From contig NBIV01000194.1 in NCBI GenBank assembly GCA_003194525.1, positions 91,990 to 155,989 of the forward strand: 64,000 bases of DNA. The letters run 5' to 3'. The stretch's first letter is position 1; each line of letters opens with the position of its first letter. A program made the position numbers and the translations under genes. This document shows, in pieces, positions 1-10,996 of the stretch. The notes below the pieces were generated by a model. That model saw nothing but the letters and a program-made list of their open reading frames with translations, had not been told where the DNA came from and did no database searches. The DNA comes from Gracilariopsis chorda. Taxonomy: Eukaryota > Rhodophyta > Florideophyceae > Gracilariales > Gracilariaceae.

Positions 1-2
1 CA

Positions 3-1724
3 AGTTCATTAAGCGAAAATGCACCTGTCCAATCAACTGTGATCCATGGTCGTGTGTGGGAAACCTGTACGACGTTGAGTCCTCTGAATGGCTGTATGCA
101 AATGCATCAGTGGAAAGTGGTTGGCCCAGCTGGAGATTTTATCTCACCGCGTCACGTTCCTCCAAACATGAGTGCATTAGATTTCTTTCTTTGGATGTTC
201 CCTATGCAGCATTTGCAGTTCATAGTGAACAGAACAAATGTTCGGTTAGAAAGCAAAGACGTTCGGAGGACTTCAGGGGGAGAATTGCTCAAGTTCTTTG
301 GAATTCTTATCCTCATGACTCGCATTGAGTTCTCTAACAGACGGGATCTTTGGAGCCTCGAGCCTTTTTCTAAGTTTATTCCTCAGCCAAATATTGGTCT
401 TGCGATGTCACGGAACAGATTTGAAATGCTTAGAAGTTCAATATGCTTCAGCGGAAATGGTGTGACTGAAGAGCAGGGAATCGCGCGTTGGTCCTTCGTA
501 ACAGATTTTGTGAAGGCAATCAATAACCATCGTCGGTCTTTTGTCACGCCATCACATGCCTTATGTGTTGAAGAAGGAATGTCACGATGGTACGGATTAG
601 GCGGTAATTGGATTGATGTCGGGCTTCCGCACTATACGGTATTAGACAGAAAGCCGGAAAATGGTCTTGAAATGAAGGCCGTATGTTGTGCACGAAGTGG
701 CATAATGCTCAACATTGAGCTCAATATGGGTGCAAATATTCCAGAACAAGTTTTTGATTCTGATAACGCCCATGGAACGGCAGTCTTACTTCGCTTAGTG
801 CAACCATGGTTTGGATCAGAAAGGTTGGTATGTGCGGATTCCTTTTTTGCATCTGTCAGTACAGCGAAAGCATTACTGGAAAAAGGTTTAAGGTTTACTG
901 GAGTTGTCAAAAATGCTACTCGTGAATATCCCATGACACATCTCTCCGAAACTACTTTATCAGACAGGGGAGATTTTGTATCTATGCTATCGAAAGGAAG
1001 CATTATCAATAATGATATAATGGCTGTAATGTGGATGGACAGAGAAAGAAGGTATTTCGTATCAACCTCTGGCACGGTTAGTCCTGGCTGTCCTATTATT
1101 CGAGAAAGGTGGAGACGGGAGGGAAATATTTCTAAGAAAGTGGAAATGGAGGTCGCAATTCCCGAAGTGTGTGAAGAGTACTACAAAAACTGTTCAATGG
1201 TAGATCGCCATAACAGATGCAGACAAGATGATCTGAATCTGGAGAAGAAAATTGAAGTGAAAGAGTGGTCATTTCGAGTGAACTGCTCTCTTTTATCGAT
1301 TTGTATTGTGGACGCCTGGAAGTTGTACAAAGCCGCAAATGGAACCCGAAACGTGAAAAGTCCGCACCACTTCTATTGCCAATTGGCTGATGAACTATTT
1401 GAGAATACAAGGGATACCACAGGTCTAATGAGCAGAGATGAGCAAGAATGTGAAAATGATCATGAGAAGCCAATGTTTGCAGGCACTGGCTTGCATTTAA
1501 TGCAGACGAATAGAAGGAGAAAAAACCAGGATGGCAAGATTACAAAAGCTTTATATCAAGGACGATGCAGTTTCTGCAAAGTTAATACAAAGTCCAAGTT
1601 TTTATGTTCTGGCTGCTATATCAGAAAGGAAAAAGAAGTGGTTTTATGTCACACTGGTACTAATAGAGATTGTTTTATGAAACACATTGAAGAGTGTCAC
1701 GGTATAATGAAGTTCAGAAGCTGA
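3..1724 (+). CDS. piggyBac-like DDE transposase, 5' end outside the window
   Basis: Cut-and-paste DNA transposase of the piggyBac (DDE_Tnp_1_7) family. The frame is open back to the window edge, so the N-terminus is probably missing; the first in-frame ATG is at 96. Counting residues from the codon at 39, the RNase H-like core spans about 45-430. The second and third acidic residues are visible as CADSFF (D267) and MVDRHNR (D389). The usual first DES/DEG motif reads VEEGMSRW, so the first aspartate is E178. A C-terminal cysteine/histidine cluster (C510, C513, C523, C526, C537, C545, H549, H554) resembles the zinc-binding domain of piggyBac proteins. There is no internal stop over 561 codons, so the copy is recent or constrained. 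Family call is strong; activity is doubtful because of E178. Confidence 0.85.
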   Translation, partial: SSLSENAPVQSTVIHGRVWETCTTLSPLNGCMQMHQWKVVGPAGDFISPRHVPPNMSALDFFLWMFPMQHLQFIVNRTNVRLESKDVRRTSGGELLKFFGILILMTRIEFSNRRDLWSLEPFSKFIPQPNIGLAMSRNRFEMLRSSICFSGNGVTEEQGIARWSFVTDFVKAINNHRRSFVTPSHALCVEEGMSRWYGLGGNWIDVGLPHYTVLDRKPENGLEMKAVCCARSGIMLNIELNMGANIPEQVFDSDNAHGTAVLLRLVQPWFGSERLVCADSFFASVSTAKALLEKGLRFTGVVKNATREYPMTHLSETTLSDRGDFVSMLSKGSIINNDIMAVMWMDRERRYFVSTSGTVSPGCPIIRERWRREGNISKKVEMEVAIPEVCEEYYKNCSMVDRHNRCRQDDLNLEKKIEVKEWSFRVNCSLLSICIVDAWKLYKAANGTRNVKSPHHFYCQLADELFENTRDTTGLMSRDEQECENDHEKPMFAGTGLHLMQTNRRRKNQDGKITKALYQGRCSFCKVNTKSKFLCSGCYIRKEKEVVLCHTGTNRDCFMKHIEECHGIMKFRS

Positions 1725-2010
1725 TGAAGATGTCCACAACCTTGTCAACCTTCGTTTTTATATTAAAAATCTATGTTTGAATGCAAAAGTTTACAATACG
1801 TTCATTTTACCTTTAGCCCCCTACTAATTCAATACGCGTTATTTAGACTTGCTAGATCATTTAAACTCTATTACGAAACTGCCCCTTTACCAGATGTCAC
1901 CGTATTCTTTCTGCTGTTCAAGTGGGTGTTATAAACGTTCTGAGAGTTTAAAGATATTTAGAATTTGTCGAGCTCCGGAAGGAGTTTTGGAGTTTTATGA
2001 AACTCAGCGA
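1725..2010. other. 3' flank of the piggyBac-like gene, no gene seen
   Basis: AT-rich sequence after the transposase stop. I see no open frame with recognisable content and could not place the terminal inverted repeat or a TTAA target site with confidence. Confidence 0.4.
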
Positions 2011-2084
2011 GGTTCGAACTCATGTTTTGTTGCTCGCATGTGACCTGACGACCACTGAGCTGCTGTTATGGCTCAGTGGTCGTC
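2011..2084 (-). repeat. tRNA-like SINE trace with 14-bp hairpin
   Basis: On the minus strand a box-A-like stretch (GCTCAGTGG) lies about 42 nt upstream of a box-B-like stretch (AGTTCGAACC), close to the spacing in a tRNA gene. The anticodon arm and acceptor stem do not form, so this is not a functional tRNA; a tRNA-derived SINE head is the likeliest reading. The A-box part is also one arm of a perfect 14-bp inverted repeat (2047-2060 against 2071-2084) around a 10-nt loop, so the A box occurs on both strands. Confidence 0.35.
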
Positions 2085-2202
2085 TTCTACAAGTACTTAT
2101 AGTTGAAAGACCACCCGGTTGGCCATGTTTCAAGTTCAAAATTTGAAATGTGGGGCCATGGGGATCAGATTTCTTTTTTTTTTTAATTTTGCGTGCCGTT
2201 GC

Positions 2203-2279
2203 GCTGACCTCATATGAGGTCAGCGGACCGGTCCGATAGACACTAGTGTCTATCGGACCGCTGACCTCATATGAGGTCA
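2203..2279. repeat. nested perfect palindromes
   Basis: A perfect 22-bp palindrome (2203-2224, centre CATATG) is followed by 5 bp, a perfect 30-bp palindrome (2230-2259, centre ACTAGT), and a second copy of the first palindrome (2260-2279, 20 of 22 bp). Together they could extrude a cruciform. The half-arm of the 30-bp palindrome recurs at 2607-2618, which suggests transposon termini joined head to head. Confidence 0.9.
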
Positions 2280-2618
2280 AAACAATCAACTTTACGTTTA
2301 ATTTTAGTTATTTTGATCGGAATTTTTTGCCTTTTGTAGTCCGTATAAGTTATGCAACATGTTTTTGTATAGCAAAAATTCTAAGCTTCTGTTGTTTATG
2401 CTACGTGAGAAGCAGAAACTTAAGGCAACCAAATGGGTTGATAGAGATGTGCTTGTGAAATATGGCTAATTTACTACAGAGCTTCAGAAAACCGGCTTTT
2501 TTGATATCAAAAACGTACTTTTGATTCAAAAACACCGTTTCTGACGCGTGTATGAAAGGTTCAAAACCTTCAAAAAATAATCATTTGGCAACATTACATC
2601 CGGGCGGATAGACACTAG
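2244..2618. mobile_element. MITE-like 375-bp element with CTAG-flanked inverted repeats
   Basis: CTAG followed by TGTCTATCGG at 2244-2257 is mirrored by CGGATAGACA followed by CTAG at 2605-2618. This gives short terminal inverted repeats flanked by CTAG, which may be the target duplication. The interior is AT-rich and noncoding. A second inverted copy of the left terminus abuts the first, making the 30-bp palindrome. Non-autonomous DNA transposon status is inference from the termini alone. Confidence 0.4.
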
Positions 2619-2622
2619 GGAC

Positions 2623-3143
2623 TGTTGGGACGGGATACACGTGTCCGACCTGAAGGAAGGTCAGGCGTGCCTGCAAGACCCTACATAATATTTAATTAAT
2701 TTATAAAAGGCGGACGCAGGCCCGCCATTGGCCCATAGTTGCCGAGGTGCTTCATCGCCGAGGTGCACTTCGGGGCCGGCGGGTCTACTTAGGATAACAG
2801 TACCCCCCGACCCCCATGAACGAGTAAAGAGAGACGTCATCCCACCAAACGGACTAGTTTTTTGTTCTAGTTGGCGATACAGACACCCCACTAGCTTGTA
2901 CTACTCCTGCGCACGGTAAACCACGAGCGGTACACGACCGCCAACTCTCTACACGTGCTCCCTGACCACGCCTGACGCAGTTGCCCGTTCGGTTCCGCAG
3001 CCCTCGACCGGCGTCTCCTGAATTTTACTCTTCGGATCACTGAGCCCATCGTCCGCCCTGGCTTTCTAGGAAATTCTTTTACTGACCTCTGAGGCACGTC
3101 CGACAGGTCAAAAGCTTGTACTAAAGCATTGCGATTCCCCACA
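2623..3143 (+). mobile_element. probable solo LTR, about 521 bp
   Basis: The stretch starts TGTTGGGA and ends TCCCCACA, giving TG...CA ends with short imperfect inverted repeats. It is much more GC-rich than its surroundings and contains TTATAAAAGG near 2702, suitable as a TATA box for plus-strand transcription. No internal coding region or second LTR is next to it. The 5-bp flanks (GGGAC and ACGAA) do not match, so the boundaries or the insertion history are uncertain. Confidence 0.45.
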
Positions 3144-3409
3144 ACGAATATGTGCTCTACAAAGATGAAGATTTTTTCTCGTGTGAAAACGCTTCAGCCC
3201 CCCGTTTACAACCGTCGCAAAATCCATCTAAGAAGCAAATTCCGAATATCGAGATCACGTTGGCCATATCAACCAGAAAGCAACCCCAAATACCATATCT
3301 GTACTATAGTATTACAGGAATCCGTGAAAACAATAGTTAAGTGGAAACCACTCTTTCCAATTCATATGCTTGAATGTGATTCAAGAACATGAACGATCAG
3401 AGACTTGCC

Positions 3410-3633
3410 TATAAAAGAGCAAGGGTCTCATAGCCAACGACAGAAGCAGCGAGCTTCATAGTTTCAGTGTGTAAAACGTGAAATTTGAAAGTCATCGCCT
3501 TTCCTTTCTTACAACATCTGTAGCACTTCAAGCTCGTAAGAGACAGTTATATCACCCTTGTAGCACTTCAAGCTGTTTGACGACGGTATACACGTTGCAT
3601 GTAAATTACGCTAGTCTAGTATTACTATAAAAG
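3410..3633 (+). promoter_or_regulatory. two TATA boxes around a duplicated 16-mer
   Basis: TATAAAAG occurs at 3410-3417 and again at 3626-3633. Between them the 16-mer TGTAGCACTTCAAGCT is present twice, at 3519-3534 and 3559-3574. This looks like a core promoter region, possibly from an old LTR, but no recognisable gene follows downstream. Confidence 0.35.
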
Positions 3634-3639
3634 AGGTGA

Positions 3640-6190
3640 GAAAGCCAAAGCCCCGTGAGAAAGAGGGAGCTCAGACAATCATTCAACATTCTTACCCTTC
3701 ATTGTGATCAGTGTTACGCCATCTCGAAATTCTCTTCGTAAAAATGTTGTTTCAAACGCCATCTCTTCACTATCCCGTCTCCCCAAAAGAAAACCAAATA
3801 CTGATATTCATAATACCATTGCAACTGCTCTACTGGACAAGAATAACCAACGCTAGCTGGAAACCTTTTTGGAGCTCAGAAGTCCTACCTTTCTTAAACG
3901 TACAAACTAGGCAGAAAAAGGTCCGGATAGTGCTTTTGATACGGTGCCGAGCAGCATCACGGTGGCGTTTGCAGAAGAAGACAGAAAAGTTCGCGATACG
4001 GCTGGGAAATGTAGCGGGAGCATGGAGTGTTGTCTGTTGATGGATTATGTGATGGATTTGTTCATGATAGAGGGCACAGAATACACTGATGGAGTGAGCT
4101 GCGTGAAAGAGATGGCAGAGATTTTCAAGTCTGGGACGAATGTGGATGGGTGGCAAAGGGATGATACTGAACGCTTTGCTGAGCCACTAAAGGCTTCCTT
4201 ATTCTCTTTAGTAATCAGAAAGTTCTAAAAGCCAACCATTGGCGTTCTAAAATGTCCAATAGAGCCCCACTTTTGCCGTCTAACGATTCAGTTTTTCTTC
4301 ATACAGCAACATTGCTCCCAATGATTGGCCAGAGCGAGCTGAAACGCAGCCTGCTTTGCGTCCTTTGCCTGCCTTGCGAGAACGGCAGTCATGTTCACTT
4401 CTGTATAGGCAGCAGATCTACGCCAATGACGAAACGTTTCCCTCACCACCACTATAAGTGCATCTTGAAGGCCAATCTAGGCAATCAGGAGTGATAAATG
4501 CTGTAGCTACCACAACTCACTCTCACACCTAGAATGTTTTACCCAAACGAGCCAGACCACCCAATGTATCTGCTTCGTGTGCGTTCTTCAACGTCTGTGA
4601 CGAATAGAGTTCGAATTTGACTCAGTTCTACCATGATTGTTCTGTAGTAAAACAAGAGAACAAAATAAAGTAATCAGCCACTTACATTCTCCACCTTGCT
4701 CTCAACGAATGCGATCCTGAAGTATTGGAAAGCAGGATCGAAACGATATCGTGTCCTACTCCGATATTTGACGCAAAGACCTTGCCTGCTAGTTGTGGAT
4801 GAGAACGTGTGCCTTTTATCCCTCAATAAGAGTGGTCTGACAACTTTTAATCACTCGAAGAAGTGTTTAGAAACATCCAGACATTAAGCAGCAACAAAGA
4901 TGTACATGTCATAAACTGATGATGGACGGTTAGAACTACGTTTGATAGCACGCGTGATGTCCTGCGCGTGGAGTCACTTAGATGTGTGCACGCCCATCCA
5001 ACGTGCATCGAAGTAGTACTATGGCTAAGAGAGAAATGATTCTTGTTTTTGAACGCAGCTTCAATGACAATTAAACCCTTATAGTTGCCGTAAACTTTTT
5101 CCGGGTTTTCGTACATACACATAAGTGCTGCAGTTGAGGATTCATTGATTGAGCCATGCGTCTTCAAACCACATTCAATAATTGTTCCCAGTGGAGAGAA
5201 TTTTAGCGAATTTCGTTCTTAGTGACCGTGATGCCATCAAGCAGAGCAGGAATTATTACCATGAACAAGAATTCTCTCGCAATACAGGGCCCTTGCAATT
5301 CGTATCGATGATGGATACAGAAATCATAAAGTTCTTGGTCATGTATCAAGCTCCAAACCACAAACAGCCCAATTTTGCACCTGAACTACAAAGACTGCCA
5401 GAAAAGTACCACGTCGGGTGCTCTTTTCTTCATTATAACCAGCTTTGGGCTTAGAAGACACTTTGCCCGCATCGAAAATGCTAATGAAAACTACATAAAA
5501 GGCCTTTTATGGAGAAAATCGCTATTAAGGCGCGCTGGAGGTCTCTTACGGAGAATAGACAATATTTGGACAATGGCAAGGCTTGCCTACTTAACATGAA
5601 AATACCCAAATATGGGCAGGCCCGCGCAAATGTCAATGCCCTTCAGTTTCAAAGCTTTCTGCAACTTACATCATAGCTTTCGGGACAGAGATGCAATGGT
5701 TAAATTCATTGGAAGTCGATGGTGATCATAGGAATTGAAATTTGGAGCATCCATCGGGGTTTGTTTAGAAAATCTTGCGTAGTTCTATCGGTGCCAAGAC
5801 TTCATAAGAAATTGGCCAAGTTAACCGGCATGATGTTTGGCTTTTTTTTGGTCTTCGTATTTGGATGTTTTACCGGATTCCATGCCATATCTAGTCGTTT
5901 TATGACTTGGCGAGTTCCATCAGCGCTGATGACTTGTTACATGAGTTGGCAAGACTCAGAGACAGGCAGCGTCTTGATCATCGGGCATGAAGCCTCGGTG
6001 CCCGTGATGACTTGGCACAGATCTCTTGAGAATCTTTCATGACCGTTAAATCATTGCTGTACCTTGTGAAGTGTCTGTCGACGTTATAATTAGTAGGAGA
6101 CCATCATTTTGAAGCCAATGTGTCCACGTGGTCGTCAAGGACTTCTCTGACATAAACATGTCGTCATGCTATATTGGCAGTATATCAAAA
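3640..6190. other. 2.5 kb without a recognisable gene
   Basis: Only short frames of up to about 108 codons occur here, on both strands (for example 3944-4228 plus, 4847-5167 minus and 5719-6042 plus). None shows a domain, codon pattern or neighbour that I can use, and most lack a convincing start context. I see no terminal repeats. Probably decayed transposon or intergenic DNA. Confidence 0.5.
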
Positions 6191-6231
6191 AGGATATCAA
6201 CTCAGTTTTGAGGTATGAGGATAAAGCTCCT

Positions 6232-6435
6232 CTCACCGTCCTTGTCAGACGGTGAGGAAGAGGGAGATGAAGTGGACCATCTCACCATCCTTGGAGATGG
6301 AAAGAAAGCGTCTTGCATTCTCACCATCGCCGATGATGGTGCAATGGCTGCTTACAGTGCCGCTTTTTGGGCGAACATGTTAGTACTCTAATTACTAAGA
6401 AAGACGACTAGCGTCTTTCTCTCTTAGTATAAAAG
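6232..6435 (+). promoter_or_regulatory. hairpin series leading to a TATA box
   Basis: Four inverted repeats lie in succession: 6232-6240 with 6248-6256 (9-bp stem), 6277-6283 with 6294-6300 (7-bp), 6322-6328 with 6335-6341 (7-bp), and 6398-6406 with 6412-6420 (9-bp, extended by ACTAAG/CTTAGT arms). The first three share a CTCACC(G/A)TC core. The last ends just before TATAAAAG at 6428-6435, which is followed by a GC-rich purine stretch. This resembles an LTR promoter, possibly that of the copia element downstream. Confidence 0.35.
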
Positions 6436-6989
6436 GAGGGGATAGAGCCCGGCCTTCGCCCCTGGTCTGTTCCCCAACCCGTTTTATTCCCTAAGCAAAG
6501 GAACCTTCGTTTTTGGGCCGTCTCTAGCTACCACTACAGGTCGCCCTTTTTCTAAAGTATTGTTTCACGACATTCCGGAATTATCCGTGGATAGTCGTCG
6601 ATTCTTACCGTTTACAAGTCATTCGACATGTAAAGAATTGAAAAATTCCGTTGATACTGATTACGAGGTATTAACCAATACGTATAAGACGTAATTACTA
6701 ACCACAAATTTTTCCTAATCTATATTCTTTTAGTGTCTAATCAGGATATAAATACAGTGGCTCGTAAAAAGCCAGGCACTGTTTTTGTTAATAATTAAAC
6801 CTATCCTACGGTAACTGTAGAGCATCCACCCTCCCCGCATCGTCAGCACATAGCTGTACACCCAGCGCCGCCAACCATTGAACTGAAACCGTGCATCTTG
6901 GAACTATTAACCACTTCAGATGTAGATATTGAATCAGAAACAATCTAGCACTCAACTGTATCCAGCTGCAATCCGCTAAGTATCACTGA

Positions 6990-7370
6990 ACTTGAAGCCG
7001 AAGAAGTACCAGTGCCACACCGCCGCCAACACGCACAAATGCCTGTGCAGCCGAGCACCAGTGGCATACAGAAGATCCGCAGGAATAAAGCCAAGTGTCT
7101 GGCTGACCAAGTACAACCGAAGAAGAAGACTACACGTGTGGCACGTGCCAAACGCTTCTGCACGTTATGCAGAATTCAATGCAACAGTGGAAACACCTTT
7201 TTCACCACTGTCAGTCTAAAACACACCGCAACCACGTGCAGTGCAAACGTACTTCGCCTTAATGTGCTATCTGTAAGCGCTCATTTAAGTCGCATCATCA
7301 TTTGAACCGTCACAAAAAGGGCAAGGCACACCACAACGTGCTTAACAATCAAAATTTAAATAAATAAATA
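6990..7370 (+). pseudogene. broken two-finger U1-type zinc-finger protein
   Basis: Reading plus-strand frames gives a basic region (KIRRNKAK, PKKKTTRVARAKR) followed by two C-x2-C-x12-H-x5-H fingers: CTLC...H...H about 7157-7230 and CAIC...H...H about 7259-7340. The C-x2-C-x12-H-x5-H spacing is that of U1/matrin-type zinc fingers, which often bind RNA or structured nucleic acid. A frameshift near 7200 and an in-frame TAA just before the second finger break the gene. It lies 140 bp upstream of the copia A gag start and might belong to that element or be an older captured gene. Confidence 0.55.
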
Positions 7371-7504
7371 CTTTTCTTTTTGCGTATTACTCTAAGGTTA
7401 CTTACCAATACTAATAGGGTAATTGCGTACGAGTCAAACTTAGTAACACATATTAATCTATTTAATTAGCATACAAAACACTGTAGTAATTGGTATAGTT
7501 CATC

Positions 7505-8877
7505 ATGCCGCCACTTAACGGAAATTTTACTAGCAATGCTAGGTATGCAAATCAGCAACAACGACAATTTATCGAATTTTTTAAGAATATACAAGAAAAC
7601 AATACCCAAAAAGAGCCTGCTCAAATAATCGAACTTTTGAGAACTGAATACCCTCCAGATAAGCTATTTACTTTTACAATTTTACAAGTAATGGGTTGCT
7701 TATGCGTAAGTTTGCAAGGTTATTAGAAGATCTTGGAATTAATCTCGCAGAACATGAAAGCGGTCACCTTTTAAAAAGAATTGCCAAAACTATTTTCCAG
7801 CAGTCTTATTTAGTGGATTCTTTCACTGCTATAGATTTATTCGAGCAAACGCCGGCACCTGCTCCGCCTACTCGACAACAACCACTGAGATATGCACACG
7901 AAAAAGAAGACACTGAGGTTGAGCGACAATGTGAGCTCTCACCTCCAAAACGCGTGAATGAGCAAAATCGCCAACGCCAGCCATGGTGTCCTCAAAACAT
8001 TAACAATGAGCCACAGACGAAATTTGGAGACAAGCGAGATAGAACTGCTCATTATTTCGCGTCTCGTTTCAAAAATGGATCTTCTAAATTCTCAGGAGCC
8101 CTTGGTGAATGTCGGGAAGAACTTCTGAGCGACTATAAGTATGGCGCTCTAGATTAAAATCTATCCAACCATCAACGACTCCAATACTTACACCACCTTT
8201 TGTGTGGAAACGTGAAGCGTTTTTACGTACAAAACGTTGATGGCAGAGTGCGAAGTTTCAGGGAAGCTTCAGTAGTAATGGAAAAGGAATATAATTCTCT
8301 TTCCCGTCAGAACCCCATTGCGGCCTACTTACGTAACTTACGAACACAAAAATTTGTTCCAAAAAGCTCTTCATTAAGTGACGCTTGGGAGAAAGTGCAC
8401 GAAGAAATATCGAATTTGTCCCCACAAGGCCCTATGCACTGCCGATCCGAGCGCAACAGAATTGAATATTTACAGAATGCTGTAATTGGTAATTCCTGGG
8501 AACGATATACCTGTAGCAGAGCCAATGCGGGACTGATTAGTTACCATGAACTTTACGGTCAGTTGGAAGCCGGAATTCAACTGGACTAAGAAGAGAAAAC
8601 CGGTCGCATGCGAGATCAAAAGAGCCTTCAGTTGGATTCACTTTCCACCGACGATTTTCAGATCTCTGACACGAGTGAAGCGTTCTATGCTGGCCAAACC
8701 CGATACGTACGCATTCCAAAAACCAAGGCAACCTTTCGTCAATCCAGAAACAAACGAAACGTTCACGGTTGGATTTGTGGAAAACTCGGAAACGTAATTG
8801 CCGATTGCAGGCGAAGCAAGGACCACACCTACAATGCTGCCAGCCGTGTGCAATATTTGCAAACACAAAGGCTGTAA
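7505..8877 (+). pseudogene. copia A gag
   Basis: Capsid-type gag of a copia element, spread over three frame segments (7505-7726, 7696-8157, 8200-8877). The first begins at an ATG at 7505. The middle has a proline/glutamine-rich stretch followed by KFSGALGECREELLSDY, typical of the gag helical core. The third continues with KRFYVQNVDG and many helices. It has an in-frame TAA at 8587-8589 and ends in a degraded zinc knuckle (WICGKLGNVIADCRR) in which the first cysteine and the histidine are lost. Frameshifts near 7700 and 8160 make this a pseudogene. Confidence 0.7.
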
Positions 8878-9269
8878 GGACCAGAACAATGCTTCGAAAC
8901 GCGTCCTGTACGAAATCTGCCAACAACTCGAGAAGTCCAGTGATTCCGATGAATTTGAAAGCGTGGACAAATTTTTTTCTTGCAGTGAAATGGCAGACAG
9001 AAGTGCAAATGATGAAAAGTCTCACCCTTCCTAATAATTCTTTGCATCTAATTTTGGAACGCAGAGTAGCGACCCTTTTCCTTCGAACTGCCTTGAGTAT
9101 TTTTAACTAGGAGTACTAACGATTTCTGCCGTAGTGCTCTTCCCAAACCGCAGAACAAAAAAGGACCAGACAAGTCCTCCAATGGCTCACCTCGAATCAT
9201 TCGTTTTTGTACACGAAATAAATCAAAATGCAGTTCACGAACACCTCTCTGGAACCTTGTTGATATTCA

Positions 9270-10996
9270 AATCGTGAAGACAAGTTCATTCGACAGAAAA
9301 CGAAGCGAATTTCAAGGCGCATGTCTGGATTCTGGCGCACAACAATCTTTAATAGGAAAACAACAAGCCCAGGAGTACTGCAAACTTGTAGGCATTCCAT
9401 TTAAGCTGCAATAATCTAAAGAAGCTTTTTAATTTTGGAGATGGAGTACACTTCAGCCATGGAACCATGCAAATACGCATTCCAATTCCTGGCAAAACTT
9501 TTATTCCACTCGAGATTGACGTCGTCTACTCCTCTGTTCCTTTGCTTTTTGGACTCGATATCTTGGAATTACACGCTCTTGTACCTGACAACGTGGACAA
9601 CATGTTAATCAACAAGAATTTCAAGTGGTCGGTACCAATCACGCGGAAATTCGGTCATATGTACTTACAATGAGACTTCTCTGAGATTCTTTACAAAAAG
9701 AGTGAACTCAGAAAAATGCATATGAATTTCTACCATCCAAATGCAAAGAAGCTTTTCAACTTGATCTTCTGAGCAAAGCCAGAACATGCCATGGTTGAGA
9801 CCAGGAAACCCACTGAGCGTATCTCAAAATCATGTGCCACGTGCCAACGTTTTAAACCCCAGCCAAAGTCCTTCCAAGTCTCCATTCTAAGCAGAAAAAT
9901 ATTCAACAGTGATTTTGCTTTGGATCTTATGTTCTTGGGCAAAATGCCAGTTCTACACGTTTTCCACACACAAAACGAACTTCATCTCTGCAGTTTTCCT
10001 TGAGAGTCACACCACTGAAGCAATCTGGTGTGCATTTATCAGTTGTTAGGCAATATTATACACTGGCTATCCAGAAAAGATGAGACTGGATAAGTGCAGA
10101 CAATTCTCATCCGCTCGATGGAAAGAACTGACAAGCATGGCTGGAATCTCATTACAATTTTCAGGCGTTGAAAGTCATAATGCTCTTGCAACCAGTGAAC
10201 GGTACCATGAACCCCTACTTCGTATCTACCAAAAGATTCGATACAGCAAGCCCGATGTCTCCATTGCCTTAGCCCTCTGACTTGCTTTCAAGGCTATGAA
10301 CGATAAAATGAACCCCGAAGTACGTTTACCTTCGCTAATCGTATTTGGAGTTCTTCCCCGCTTCATACCCCTTAGCACAGAACTTCCAAACCATGAAGAG
10401 AGAATGAGAGATCTTAAAATCGTGGGCAATGAGATGGAACCCATCACTTCGGAGCTTCGTTTGCGCCGTGCAATCGAGGCTTGCATTCCATCTACCTCAT
10501 CGACAAAATTGAAAATTTGACAAGAAGTTCCAGTTTATCTCGAAGATTTGAAGCCAATAAAATGGACTGGACCCTACTAACTTGTAATAATTGATAACAA
10601 AAAGGTCATTATCAAACGCAATGGCGAAGCAATCCAACATTCTATTGTGCAAGTCAAACCCTTCGACCGTGACTAACTAATGGACAACCTTCATACTTGT
10701 CTCCAATCAATACTTTCTAATGATTTTGAACTCTATGATGTTCAAATCACTGAAGTGTTAGGTCCTTCCGATCACCGTCAGAACCTACTAGCATTCAGTG
10801 AATCTAAACGAAAAGAGCTAGCAGGATTAATATCGCGCGGAACGTCGAAAGTCATTAAACAAGACGAAGTGTCATAAGACGCCAGTATTCTCACTGTACG
10901 ATTGGTGCTCGCGATCAAGAATCTCGAAACTGATGAAGAGATATTCAAAGCCAGATTTGTCGCCCAAGTGCACAAAGATCCAGAAAGAGCTCTTCT
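9270..10996 (+). pseudogene. copia A pol (protease, integrase, RT start)
   Basis: The aspartic protease motif CLDSGAQQSLIG lies near 9320, followed by the flap-side region with GLDILELHALVPDN (9467-9673). Then comes the integrase zinc-binding region (ELRKMHMNFYHPNAKKLFNL, with C-x2-C in SCATCQRF) and the integrase core, split over frames and stops (9700-10520). It includes ERYHEPLLRIYQKIRYSKPD and ALAFKAMNDKMNPEV. The RT N-terminus (SKRKELAGLISRGTSKVI ... LVLAIKNLETDEEIFKARF) occupies 10790-10996. At least five frame breaks are present. The frame is cut at the TG of the gypsy A LTR. Confidence 0.75.

Larger units (their letters stand above)
7505..10996 (+). mobile_element. copia A: decayed Ty1/copia element, truncated
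   Basis: Remains of gag, protease, integrase and the start of reverse transcriptase follow each other on the plus strand in copia order (integrase before RT). The RT part stops exactly where the left LTR of gypsy A begins (10997). A primer-binding-site-like TTGGTATAGTTCA lies just before the gag ATG. I could not define its own LTRs; the remainder of RT and RNase H is not found on the far side of gypsy A. Confidence 0.8.

Noticed and set aside
2041-2090. A functional tRNA gene
   Set aside because: Boxes A and B are present but the anticodon and acceptor stems do not fold.
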